Source: Odiellus spinosus
Taxonomy: Eukaryota; Arthropoda; Arachnida; Opiliones; Phalangiidae
Assembly: GCA_963920705.1 (NCBI GenBank)
Contig: OY987234.1
Location: 21,409,794-21,473,793 of the forward strand
Direction: 5' to 3'
Length of the DNA stretch: 64,000 nt
Shown here: one piece after another, positions 14,037 through 26,069 of the stretch
Layout of the letters: each line of letters begins with the position of its first letter
How positions within the stretch are numbered: the stretch's first letter is position 1
Notes under the pieces: generated by a model
The model's input: only the letters and a program-made list of their open reading frames with translations
Told to the model about the DNA's origin: nothing
Database searches by the model: none
Position numbers and translations under genes: made by a program

Positions 14037-17000
14037 TTATGACCACTTTATGTTGATTGGTTCCAATAAAGTGGAATTCAACCCAGTGATGGACAAAAAC
14101 TAAAACCACAAAAAAAAAGCGTGTTAGTCAGGATAGAGAGGTTTATGAATATCCCAAATTTACAATTTTGAAGCAATATTAACTACAGTGCCCCTAGATA
14201 AGAGTGGTAACCTATTCTACCTGGTTTTTGGCATCATATTTTACGTTCTTTGCGGGTACGGTGACACCATCGACAGAGACTTTCGTGACGGCTTTCGCTA
14301 CCCCTAGGATATCAACTCGACCTAAAAGCATTCCGTTAGGATCTCGATACCCAATAGGTCCAGAAGGTTGAGTATTTAAAGCGTTCTAATTAAAAATTAA
14401 TTAATAAAATATTTACGGACAGTAAATTTCATAAATTACGAATAAAATTTACGTTTGTTGAATTAAATGTGATTATTGAATATTTCTTGGTAATATCCGC
14501 ATCTATGGAATAAGACAATTACGATTTAAAGTTATAATTGTTTACCAAAGAGACAGTGAAGCGTTTTTTTTTAATTTAAAATAGGTTCAAAGGGTTATTC
14601 TAAAGCTTAGTTTCCACAAGGAGGATCAGAGAAGGAGAGGAAATGTGTGGACGGCGCGGTTCCTACTGCGTCGGCCTAAACTCCCACTCTGGGAGAACGG
14701 GGGACAGACGGGGGTAGAGATGCTTCGTGGTAAATTGTTGTCACGTGGGTAAAACGAATCCTTTATGAGACGCGCTAGCTAGCGACCACGTGACAACAGT
14801 TTACCTCGAGAATTTCCTATCCCCCCCTTCCACCCGAGTGGGAGGTTGGCTCTTCTCTCTCTAACTCAACGCAGCCCCACATTTCCTCTCCTTCTCTGAT
14901 CCTCCTTGGTTTCCACTAGCGCTCGTAACAGCGGTGAAGTCGGATGCACATAGACTTTAATTAAATAAAAACAAGCTAATTCATGCGCTTCACTATCCCT
15001 TTAAACTATTTTTTTTTTTTTTTAAATTCACCATCAGATTCTCCGTCATCCCAATACAAATCTCCATTAGCTTTTCCATTCTTCAACGCCACGATCAGTT
15101 CGAACTTATTCTTACGACTTAATTGGTGTCAAAGTTAATTTTAGAAACAATTAAACGTATATTATACGCAATTACCTGGCGGTAGTAGTTCGGGACGGCG
15201 ACTGAGCTGGCAAAATATATCCACCCCGGACAAACAAATTAATGTGAGTTATATCGGCATTGATGGTAATAACACTACCACTGCCTTTAACTTTAGCTCC
15301 CGTATAATAATCGTACCAAACATCGTTAGGCAAATAAACAGACGCCTGAGTCGCTTTCTAAATTAATTAGGAAGAAAAATTACACTGTAGAGGTGTAAAA
15401 ACACTAACACCCCCTTGGGTAGTTATGAAACAACATCGGAAACATCTCGTTTTCAATCTAGAAACTCCCAAATTTTGGTTTTTTCCAAGTTTGCATGGAA
15501 CTTTTTAATCCAAAGGGTGATAAGTAAAAGTTCAGAGAAAATCTTGAAAATATGTAATACCTCTTCGAGAATAGGGGCAACCATGAAAGCAGGACCCCAT
15601 AAGAAGGTGTTATCATTATCGTGCGTCTTTACGTCATTCGTAAATCTGTTTTGACGTCATAATAATAAATATACCAAACGATTGGTGAAACAATTGTTTT
15701 TTAAACTTACTCGAAAAAGATTGGTCTGAAGAGTGTCTCACCAAAGGCGTGACTTTTATAGAAAAGGGTGTAAAGATAGGGTAAAAGACGGTATCGTACA
15801 TTCAAGGCGTTGATGGTTGCGTTGATAACGGGCGGGCCTAAAGCGGCTGGATCTTGATCCTACATAGACGTTGCCAAATTAAATTGTAGGTTTATCATCT
15901 GTCTTTTCTCGGCAATATTTACTTTCGTCCCATTTGTGTTATGATTGCGAGAGAACGGATAAAAAGCGCCCAAAGCTTGCCAACGCGCGCACAATTCTTG
16001 AGTGGTATCGTCAGTGAAACCGCAAATATCGGTACCCATCATTGAGAAACCAAACATGGCCATGTTAAGGGTAGCTAAAGATCCCCAGAAACGTAGTTCA
16101 TTAAAGATAACAACGAATAGTTTATAGTATAACCAGAAGCCGATGAAACCCTCCTTTGAAGTCTACTACTCCAATGTTCCATATAGCGCTCCTCTCTGTA
16201 TGGGTAAAATTCCCAATTTTACGAGTTAGAAGGGGTCCTACTTCATCCCCCCTGTCTACGGAAAATTGGAAATTCTCTCTCTCCACAAACGACGACGTTT
16301 TTGGACGAACTCCAAGGCAGCTAGAGATATTCGCTGGACGAACTCCCGCTCCGAAAACATCTACCGTTAGGAGGCGTACGAATCGCGCCTTTTGAGAATA
16401 ACCCATACAGAGAGGGGTAGACAAGACCAGGGAGTAATAGACTTCAAAGGAGGGTTTCATCGGCTTCTGGTATAACTTACAGGGAATACTCCATCTCAAA
16501 TGCTCCCAAGTGGAATGGACGTCTCCGGACCAATGTCCAGTGTAAAAACCTTGTCCGACAAAGGTTGATCGAGATATGATAAATGGTCTCTTATTGGGCA
16601 TGATTTGTTTCAAGGCACTATTACAAAGATTTATTATAAGCATCAAACTCTACCGTAATTTTCAAGTTGACTCTAATTACTAATTAGTCGCGATTCCGTT
16701 GGTAAATCCGTGAATGTTGTGAACGTTGTAATGGGTCGTGGCGTAATGCTTCGCGGACATGCAAATAGTTTTAATATACAAAATTTCCTCTCCCATATCT
16801 GGTGGAATATAATACGGGTATTCCAATTCGTTTTCTTTTCCGGGACAACCCCATAAGGATCCGTCATTTATATTGGACGGTTCATTCATGTCCTACAGTT
16901 AACGTTTAAATTTATTTACAACAGACGTATTTCATCTGTGGCTTCAAAAGGTGACTAAGCCTAATTAAGAGAATATTTCTTACGATCCAAGCTCCATCAA

Positions 17001-19204
17001 ATTTGACTTCGTTGTAAAATTTCTCATACTGTTTGGCGAAATATTGACCGGCTCTAGGATGGGTAAAGTCGGGGTACACTGTGTCCACGTCGTTCCAAAC
17101 GTGTCCGTACAATATATCACCCGTGATGTTCTTAACGAAAATATCCATCTCTACTCCGTCGTCGAAAGGAGGGTACTTTCCGATTTCTTCGCCCCCGCTG
17201 ACCCCAACATCCATAATCATGACGTAGTGCATTCCTTCCTTATGTAATTCGTCAACGAACTCGGGCAAACCGGAGAAATTCGACTTGTCGTACGTGAAGT
17301 CGTTGAAGTGATCCATATAGTCAATGTCGTTCCATTGAACGTCCTTGATTTTGGAACAACAAATATTTAGGGAGCTCGTTGACCTTATGATAAAGATTTC
17401 TTTGCATTTCTTAATTTCAAAATCATATTTACAAAAGGAATGCCAGCATCCTTGTTCCTTTTCCAAACCATTTTAGTATTTTCGAGACTGTTATAACCCC
17501 AACGACAAAGATGAAAGCCCAAAGACCAATAAGGTGGCATAATAGGTCGACCAACGAGATCTTGATACTGCTTGACCACGTCGGACGGGCTAGGACCCAA
17601 CATGACGTAAAAATCAAAGACACCCCCCAAAGGTCGGAAGGTGATTCCCGGTGTTGGTTGCGTTATTATTTCTAAACGGTTCCAGGAAAAATATTTATTT
17701 ACGTAATAGATAAGGAATCCGTTGTTTAGGATAAAATTATAAAAATTGCATTGTTTACCGTTGGGGCAACAATCAAAAGGTAACATAAGGGGAGGAATTG
17801 TGGTTCAAGGACTTAATTTTAATTAGGTAACTCTTCCTGGATGGAATTTTATCTGGAACAGAGGGGCGTATGTCGATAAGGATCACAATGCCAAGATTAG
17901 GACGAAACAATCGGGAATGATGAGGTTCGGAGGCCTATTTGATAAGCTTGGAAGGGAAAATTCGCCGAATTAATTACCAAGAAGATTGCTGTTCAATAAA
18001 AATAATCCGTGGCTGTTGAAATCTTTTTCTACTTGAAGGTAAAAAGGATGAGTTCCGTACAAATTACGATTAACCTTTAGAACAAAAACTCCGTTATTTG
18101 TAAATTTTTGTTAAACCTCAAAGCTTGGTATTATTCACCTCCGGTGATCTATCCCTCGCGAAAAAGACGTAACGTTGCCAATTGACACCCCTTAAAAGGC
18201 GATCCTGATGTTCTCCCAACCCGTAAAAACCTGAAGTCGGGACTTTGATGTTCAATTGTAGAAGTTGATCGGAGTAAATCATGGTCGCCAAATTAGCATC
18301 GACTCTATATTAAGTTAAGCCTATATTTTAATTTTCCTGATCTCGTTATGGGTTCTTAAAAACTCGAAGAGATCTTACATGACTAGTCCACTACTCTTTC
18401 GAGTTACGGTTAGTCGACCGTTTTGGACACTGACGTCGTAATTTTGAACCCCACTTCGACCCTTCGCTACGGATTTAATAATTGGGACGGGTACTTCGTA
18501 ACGAATGGAATTAGCATCGGTAATCTGGATAAATAAAACCCGTTTAAAGAACCCAGCGTAATAAAAAAATTACTTTCAAATACCCTAAATCTGAGACGAT
18601 TCTCGTCCAAGAAGGTCACGTCCAACCTCAGTTCTTGTACGTCCTTGGGGAAGCCTGACGGGATGTTCCTGGTCAGGGTCGCGGTAATACCGTTCTTATT
18701 CTCGAAGATCTTTGAAAGGGAGTAGCCGTTGAAGTTGGACGGATACCAACAAGCGGGTGCGGCTAACGGAGAGGGTCCTTTAACGAAGTTCTTATCAGCG
18801 TAAGGACTCTTCCAGCAACATCCTCGTCGAAGACATCGATCTTCGTTGGCGTCCGCTTCAGGGTGGCAGTTAAACTTCTCGTTATCATCGGTTTCGGAGC
18901 ATACGGGGTTGGTTACCATCTTTTCGACCTCTTTAAATCCGACATTCTGAATCTGAATGTTACCATCCACTTGCACTTTGATGGTTTCGACATCCGGGCT
19001 GGGAAAAACGACCAAATTGATCGGTTCCTTGGACTTCCACGTCGAGTAGGCGAAGATAGTCGTTGAGATGAAAACGAATACAAAAGCGAAAACAAAAACT
19101 CCTAATATAATTTTACTGGTTCGACTCCTAGGACCAGACGAATGGTTAAAGTCCATCGTGTTTAAACTACTTGTTTCCGAAGCGTTAAAAAGAGCAGCCG
19201 GCAT
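14037..19204 (-). CDS. Membrane alpha-glucosidase C (trefoil + GH31)
   Basis: Sixteen exons: 19204-18584, 18524-18379, 18304-18139, 18074-17978, 17671-17433, 17343-16984, 16892-16681, 16617-16481, 16074-15923, 15859-15711, 15645-15561, 15357-15176, 15117-15032, 14502-14453, 14385-14221, 14099-14037; 2910 nt, 969 aa. Signal anchor at about 32-53, trefoil at about 102-154 (FNCHPE ... LRRGCCW), GH31 barrel with nucleophile D544 (GAWIDMNEPSN) and acid/base D646 (TGHWSGD), ends INIKWS. The frame is open further upstream to a GTG, but the first ATG after the in-frame TAG is at 19204 and gives the same N-terminal layout as A and B. Intron positions differ from the siblings (new at 17344-17432 and 15118-15175; the one before DVGVSG is missing). 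Introns 8 and 13 hold mobile elements; the 50-bp exon 14 ([10 protein letters not shown]) lies beyond them. The coding sequence looks intact. Confidence 0.86.
14540..15007. mobile_element. Degenerate inverted-repeat element in glucosidase C intron 13
   Basis: Left end AAAGAGACAGTGAAGCG (about 14546-14562) and right end CGCTTCACTATCCCTTTAA (about 14987-15005) are inverted copies with a few changes. They resemble the TTAA-AGGG ends of the element in Spindly, although the left TTAA is not preserved. A 292-bp MITE is nested inside. The intron is 529 bp, against about 50-110 bp for its neighbours. Confidence 0.45.
14617..14908 (+). mobile_element. 292-bp foldback MITE, copy 1
   Basis: Ends are CAAGGAGGATCAG ... 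CTGATCCTCCTTG, flanked by a 7-bp target duplication GTTTCCA (14610-14616 and 14909-14915). The inside is a long imperfect palindrome around GCTAGCTAGC: GGTAAATTGTTGTCACGTGG pairs with CCACGTGACAACAGTTTACC. Same length and internal sequence as 53144-53435 and, inverted, 60646-60937. No ORF, hence non-autonomous. Lies in intron 13 of glucosidase C. Confidence 0.85.
16133..16470. mobile_element. 338-bp MITE in glucosidase C intron 8
   Basis: Inverted ends start CCAGAAGCCGATGAAACCC and extend about 40 bp with few changes. A second inverted block lies inside (CCTCTCTGTATGGGT / ACCCATACAGAGAGG). Flanked by a 5-bp duplication TATAA (16128-16132, 16471-16475). It begins nine bases after the donor GT of intron 8 (donor at 16480); without the element and one TATAA the intron would be about 63 bp, like its neighbours. 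The ends match the 41-bp palindrome at 53894-53934. Confidence 0.75.
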
Positions 19205-22200
19205 CGGATCTCGCGTCAAACTGTCACGAAGATTCGAGTGAGACGAGAATTTAAAACCGAATATTCCAAAGTCTCTTATCACGGGAACGTATCCGATTAC
19301 AAAAAACTAGTGATTAAAAACGCAAAACGCCTATTTCCGAAATTCCATCGAATATGAAACGAAGATAATGGTTGCCTCCCCTTTAAATCGAGATATAGAA
19401 AAAAAATACGGCGTTTTCTAACTATATTACACGAGTTAGAGTAGATTTTCGAAAATCAAGGGTATAGTTGTTTTTCAAAAACACATTTAAGAGTCAGGTG
19501 CAAAATGAAGGTCACGTGATTGATGCACGGCGTGTATGGGGGAAATATGTACTTATTAATAAATGTATCTAGCTTATCAAGTTTGTCAAGTTTGTTTTTT
19601 CCTTATTTTTTCAGTAAAAATCATAATAGGCAAAAACCAAAGTTTATAGAATTATTTTAAGTAAAGCTATGAAGCGCTAAAGCTTGGGTTTACACAGCGC
19701 TATACTATACGTTACGAATATAAATAAAGGTAGTGTACACAGCTAGCTTTTCCACGAAAGAGATCTTCAATAAAAGTTAAATTATAAAAAAGTTTCGTTA
19801 CGCAAAATAATCTTTGATTTTATCTTTTAAACGTGGGAAATCTTTCCTTTGAACATAATGATCAAACTGATAACTAAATAGTTCATATGAAAATAAATTA
19901 CTAATTATATATTGATTTAGATTACCACGACTGAAAGAGTAATTCCGACGTAATTAATAAATATCGTGAAATATTACAGTTCAACCTCCCTTTGCCATCC
20001 TCAACATAAATTGATTTAAGCTTAAACGTCGAAATTTTGGGTCGATCATGGATCTTGACCGACTTTTACCGCGAGTTATATTCAATTGTTGAAACTACTG
20101 TATCAATAACGCAGAAACTCTACAGAAAAAAAAATATATATATAATAAAAAAACAATAAAAATAAAAAAAAATAAAAAGAAATCAACTCGGGTGCGCGAT
20201 TACTCGACTCTTGATATTTACGATTGCGAAATTCCACGCCCATTATTGGCTTATTATTTCCGGTAGGTTAAGCACCCCTGCTGATGCAGCCATTGCGTTT
20301 TTGACACGCTTTAGTGCACCAGTGCAGCGGTACTATTAAACAGGCCACGGTTATGTCATTTCACGGAGAACACTTACAACATTATTGTACCGAATATAAA
20401 AGTAAAAGCGATAGACACTTGCGCTACATTAATATAGATGAAAAACAAGATTATCAAGCCCATATAATAGCTACACCTCTTATGGTTGTAAACGCCTAAA
20501 GTCAATGGGGTTTCCAAGTTCGCAATCTCCCAATAACACAATTTTTAATTTTAAATCATTATTACTTGGTTTTCTAAAGAAAAATAATTTATAAAATAAC
20601 GAAAGTGTAGAGAAACCCACATTCAATTGGTGAAATTCGCTCGTTTAAGCTTTCAAAATAAAATGCTTCTCATATATTTCAAGTAATCATACGCGACTTC
20701 TTTTTATTTTCCAGCGACAACGACAACGCCGCAATGAATGCAATATCAACACCCCACCCTAGGGGGAGGTGTAGCTAAAAAATTTAAATGGTGCGTTCAC
20801 ACTATTTTCACTAAAAATTGAGGTTTTCTTGAGAAACACAGTCTGAACTCGTTTAATATTATTCGCTGTAAAAAGGCGAATAAAAAAAAAATAAAGTAAA
20901 ATGCCCTTGGAACTTGAAAAAATGGGTTCTAAATAAATCTGGTTTTATTTTATTTATTTTTTATAAATCAACACGTAAAAAAATAATAATAAAAGTCTGT
21001 TGATTCAATTCTGTATATACATATTTTTTTTACCATCCCCAAAATATGTTAAAATCAAAAAAGACGTATATGTTTTCATTTTGGTCTTCATCAATTTCGA
21101 ATATTTTAATAAATAATATAAGATCAGATGATCTCGTTATTTTTTTGTAATCGCGTAATCAAAATGTACAGATATATCCAACTAAACGTAATTTATAGAA
21201 TAGCTCAAAACTCGTGTTAGAATTTAAATTTAAATCTATTTCGACTTACAACGTTTTGGATTTGACACCGTGTCAGTCCTAATAAAAAGCAAAATATTGA
21301 ACAATTGATTTTGAAAAAGAGTCAATTGAACTTAATTTAAGTTAAAAATAACTCAATTATTAATATTAAGGCTTCGCGCTTCTTTGAAGTTCAATTAAAA
21401 GTTGAGAGGGTCAAACCCGTGAGATTACAAAGAGTAGATTTCAATTAATAGTTTAATAAATAAATAAGGATCTTGAAAACAATTATTTTGGAAACTGTTT
21501 CAAAGAGGTGTAAGGTGACCGTAGACTAAATGGTATTCGGACGAATAGGGCGAGCAATTACCATTATTGCCTTTAGCTTTGGGAACATACGCGTAAGCCA
21601 CAAATAAAACAATAATTTTATTTATTTTGCAAAGCTTCAAGGTATTATTACATTAAAAGTTAACCCCCCCCCCCAATGTAAAATACCCAAGACCCTAGGT
21701 AGCCTTCGTCTTCAAGATCTCCTCAAGAAAATAAAAAAAAATAATTCTGATCACGATTAAGATTTATGAAAAGTTTGAAAAAGGCCTACACACGAAATAA
21801 GATTTATTAAACCTTGGGATTATCTAAAGTTCAAGAAGCTCAAGAGCATCTTACAATTTCTATGCCTAGAACCAATTTAAGACCGGAGAATAGGATCATT
21901 GTGGCTCTATGAGGTCATAATTCTGATTGAGACGAAAAATAGGCTATGCCTCTAAGGCTGCCAACAGCTTTGCTTGTTAAATAAATATTATTTAAAACTC
22001 GTATTCAACATGGGACCAACCGGGCCACTCGAAAGAAAATGCCCTATCATAACGCGCGAGTTACCATATTTTGGATAGCTGATTACATTACAGCCCCGAA
22101 TTCTAACTTCGTACGTTCTCCCGACTTCAATGTATTCTGGTTTTGCAAAACGATCGAATTGAATAAATCGTAATCGAAAGAGAAGGTTTAGTTTAAGGAA

Positions 22201-22780
22201 ATCCGACTATTTAAAACAGCATCCTAAAAAGGATGGTTCCGCGGGAATAAAAAAACGAGAGTTTTTGTCTGTGGAAATGATAAATTCCTGTTTTTCGCAG
22301 ACGGGAATGTTTACCAGTTTTTGGGTAAATCGTTTTAATTCGGTATTCGGGCGGAACGCGTTTATGTTCAGGCTCAAAAATCAAAATTTTTCCTGGTTTG
22401 TACGTTCATATACGAGAATTTAAACTTCGTAATGGCGGGAGGTATTCAAATTTGGCGTTAAAAGCAATTCTCTCGTTCAACAGGAGTAGGAGTAGATATG
22501 TTTTCTTCTCCGTAATGTAACTTATTATTTCTCATTACGTAAAACTAATCTGGAACAGAATTAGTAAAGTAAGCGAGTCTTATTTTATATAGAGAACACG
22601 GCATATACCACCCTTCCAGGCGGTAAAGATTCAACTTAAAAAATAAATAAATCCGTACTAGATAATCGACCGGTTTCGTAATGTTACGCGTGGGTTGTTT
22701 TCTTTTTTAGATTAAAGATATAGGGTGAAAATCCCCAAAATACACATTTTTATTGAATAATTCGTTTTAGGCCAAGATAA
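19205..22780. other. Gene-poor region upstream of glucosidase C
   Basis: AT-rich, with homopolymer and A/T runs (20110-20170, 20880-20990) and a C run at 21664-21674. The proximal part should contain the promoter of glucosidase C. A 48-codon ATG ORF at 20353-20499 has no recognised similarity. No gene, RNA or clear mobile element seen. Confidence 0.35.
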
Positions 22781-22789
22781 TCATTCAAG

Positions 22790-23380
22790 ATTTGAAGGGA
22801 TTTTTGAAGGATTTGAGATGATTTGGAAAGATTCGTGATAATTTGAAATTGTTGAAGATGATTTGGAAAGTTTCTAGACGATTTGGGAGGGTTGAAGACG
22901 ATTTGGAAAGTTTCTAGACGATTTGGGAGGGTTGAAGACGATTTGGAAAGTTTCTAGACGATTTGGGAGGGTTGAAGACGATTTGGAAAGGTGGAAGACG
23001 ATTTGGAAAGGTTGAAGACGATTTGGAAATGTTGAAGACGATTATGAAGGGTTGAAGACGATTATGAAGGGTTGAAGACGATTTGGAAGGGTTGAAGACG
23101 ATTTGGAAGGGTTGAAGACGATTTGGAAGGGTTGAAGACGATTTGGAAAGGTTGAAGACGATTTGGAAAGTTTGAAGACGATTATGAAGGATTGAAGACG
23201 ATTTGGAAGGGTTGAAGACGATTTGGAAGGGTTGAAGACGATTTGGAAGGGTTGAAGACGATTTGGAAGGGTTGAAGACGATTTGTAAGGATTGAAGACG
23301 ATTATGAAATTAAGGGTTAACGATTAGGAAGGATTGGAAGAGTTGATGGACGATTTGGAAAGGTTGAAGACGATTTGGAA
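22790..23380. repeat. Minisatellite, 20-bp unit
   Basis: Tandem array of GGTTGAAGACGATTTGGAAA and close variants (AAGGG for AAAGG, ATTATG for ATTTGG). About 22850-22980 is a higher-order 40-bp version containing TTTCTAGACGATTTGGGAGG. Edges at both ends are more diverged. The unit length is not a multiple of three, so it is non-coding. Confidence 0.9.
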
Positions 23381-25671
23381 AACAGGCCAGTGTTAGTAAG
23401 GTATTTTCCAATACAGAACACATCTCTCCCCCAAGTCTAATCTGTCACTAAATCGAAGGACAGAAATATATATAATATATAAAGAAATCCTGTTTTCGCA
23501 ATCATCTCATACAAAGCGTGAAAAAAAAAAGGTTTTAATAAACCTGTTTAGTATTCCATGTGGAAAATGTAGATTTTTCAGCGTCTGATATTACGCAAAT
23601 CTTTTTAAACGAACGCCACAAAATATTTTAAGGATTTTAGTGAGCAAAGTTACCGTTCTATTACGAAACAAAGCCGATGTTTAAGTCTATGACGTCATAA
23701 TGACGTCATTTCTTCTCGATCTCCGATCTCGCGTGATTTTAATGCAGAATGGAAATAACGAAATCGAGATTAAATGGCCAATCACGCCTCTTCGCGAATA
23801 TTTGGCGAATGAAAAATTTGGAAATTTTAAAATTGAGGAACTTTATATTTCCTCTTAGGCATAAGTTGTTTTCTTATTTCGTCCCATTTCCTCCTAGAAT
23901 CCCCAAAATAGTCGACGATTGGAGATCAGATCGGGCCTGAGGTCTTTCATTTTTTTTTTCCAAAAGTTTCCTGATACGTAAACAAGTTACAGTCTGCAAG
24001 TTTTAAAACTTAATCGATGTTTTTATAGACAATGGTTCGCTTTTTATTCTTTTCTAAAACTAATAAAGGGTTCCTTTCGCTAAAATAATTGGCCTTCTTC
24101 ATTAAAGGGAAAGTGAAAGGAATATACGAAGTTTTTTTTACAGTCGATTAATTACTTATATTACAGACTAAACTTCTTCAGCAATTTTAGATTAATTCTA
24201 TAATTATTATTTAAGTGAGATTACATTTTAAGTATCTTTATACTATTAAAAATATGCATTCAAAATTTTACACCTCTGGGCTAACGGCGTGTTTAAGAAA
24301 CGTCAGAATTAACACGCCATAATTATTAAATATTTTCCCTTTAAAGGCTAGAAATGATTCTGAAATGTAATTGAGTACTTTCACAAAAAAAAAACCCCGT
24401 AAAATCGACCATATCACGTGTCAAAAAGGAGCGAGTATTAAATGTAGGCTCTCTACGTGACCATAATATGACGTAGTACTGCAGAGAACTTTTTTTTTAA
24501 ATTTTTTGAAGATTTTGATAATCAAATATTTTTAAACTTTTATATCTTTGTAAAAATGATCCTTAAAATCCATTTGAAACTCACGAAAAATTCACGAGAG
24601 TCTCACTTTAACGAAACGTCTGTTTGAAATATAAAATCGTTTCACTTTCCCTTTATTAGAATTAAAACTATTATTTTGTGTTTTTTCAAAAAAATATTTT
24701 AAATTATGTGAATGATCTTGGGTTCTAAAAAATGTAATGTTTCAAGGAGAATATATATTTTTAAAGTTAAAAACAATTTAATTAATAATATACGTGATGT
24801 TTGTCAAGGGTATCTAAAAGGTTAAATAAGATTAAAGTGGGTGCAAAAGAATGAAAAGACATTGAATTAAAAAATTTCATTAAAGATATTTTTCAAAGTG
24901 TAAAAAGGGAACTTGGTACACAAGGATCATTCTTACTCGGGGCTAATTGCAAAATATATTTACTATTGAACCGTGCTTTGTAACTCTCAAAGGTTTAATA
25001 TTTTTAATCACTCTACCCAAGTATCAAAACATTTTTAATTACGATAAAGGGAAACTAGAAGCTAAAAAGAAACAACCTTTGAATTTATTTTCAAATCTGC
25101 GCGTAATATTACGAAAATAAAATCAGTGCCCGATTATGACCGTTGGGGGCCCCAAGGCACTAGACTTATGGAGTCCTTTTGTCCCTAGTCACTAGCAGGG
25201 GAAGGGGGGTTAATTTGATCCTTAAGGGCCCCCCTTGATCCTCGGGACACTTAGTCACGTGCCTAATGTGCCTAGTGGATAATCCGGTACTGAAAAAAAT
25301 TATATTTCCATAATTTTTAGGCGAAATTTTAATGCTTAATTTAAATTCTGAAATTTGGTTAGGTTTGATTGTTGGGTTCTACAATTTACCAAACTTTTTT
25401 CTCTTGAACCATATAATAGGGTTCATGGTCAACCTCGTGGTTTAAAGTTATACGAATAAGTTTTAAAATGGTGCGCTTTCATTATTTACAATATCCTTAG
25501 TTAATTTAAACAGCCATGACTCATCCAATTAATTTACGAACACAAAATAAGATAAGTCTTATAAAAAAACACATTATAAAATATCAGCTATAATTAAAAT
25601 TAATCATTATTATGCCGTTTTTAGTTACGCAAAAGGCAGGAGTCTACGCGCGTAACTTTGGTGGGTAAGAT
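23381..25671. other. Intergenic, no gene recognised
   Basis: AT-rich sequence with scattered short ORFs of no protein-like composition. A GC-rich island at about 25130-25275 (TTGGGGGCCCCAAGG palindrome, then CCTAG and GGGGG words) stands out but carries no recognised feature. Confidence 0.3.
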
Positions 25672-26069
25672 CAGAGGGGGGAAGTATGAAAGGTAGGCAA
25701 AATCGACGAACAACGAGTGCCCGGCGTAAATCGCGGCGGATCGACACACCGCTTTACTCCCAAAAAATAGTTACACCATTTTGAACCTCACTAAATTTTC
25801 CCTACGCGCACTTCCGGAACTCGCGAGCTGAAGTCAACCTTCGACTCCATTTTAACAGACAGCCTGACTCCTGAGACAGGAAGTTCTAAACACAAATCGG
25901 GCCGTCTTGTTTATACAAAGACCATTTACTAGAGTAGCGACATTGAGAAGTCCAGCGCGAGCTAGTGGCCTAGATAGTCAGTAGCGGGCTCTCGTTGTTC
26001 GTGATTTTTAGCATTGGTAGTATAGGGGCTTTCATACTTCCCCCCGAAGGGGGTTATTATATACCTCTG
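25672..26069. mobile_element. hAT-like non-autonomous inverted-repeat element
   Basis: Starts CAGAGG and ends CCTCTG, flanked by a 7-bp direct repeat GTAAGAT (25665-25671, 26070-26076). Internal inverted blocks GGGGGGAAGTATGAAAG and CGAACAACGAG are repeated in inverse order near the right end (CTTTCATACTTCCCCCC, CTCGTTGTTCG). CAGRG-type ends fit the hAT superfamily, whose usual duplication is 8 bp; this repeat reads as 7. No ORF. The element is much GC-richer than its surroundings. Confidence 0.6.

Noticed and set aside
14540-14575. Candidate exon ending TTCACTGTCTCTTTG with donor GTAAAC in glucosidase C
   Set aside because: First taken as exon 14, but the frame has a stop before any acceptor and the sequence is the end of an inverted-repeat element. 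The homologous exon is at 14453-14502.
15015-15040. Apparent premature stop after [10 protein letters not shown] and a lysine run in glucosidase C
   Set aside because: It arises only by reading through the GTGAAT donor at 15031; splicing to 14502 restores the family sequence.
20353-20499. 48-codon ATG ORF on the plus strand
   Set aside because: Acceptable composition, but no family, signal peptide or flanking splice structure.
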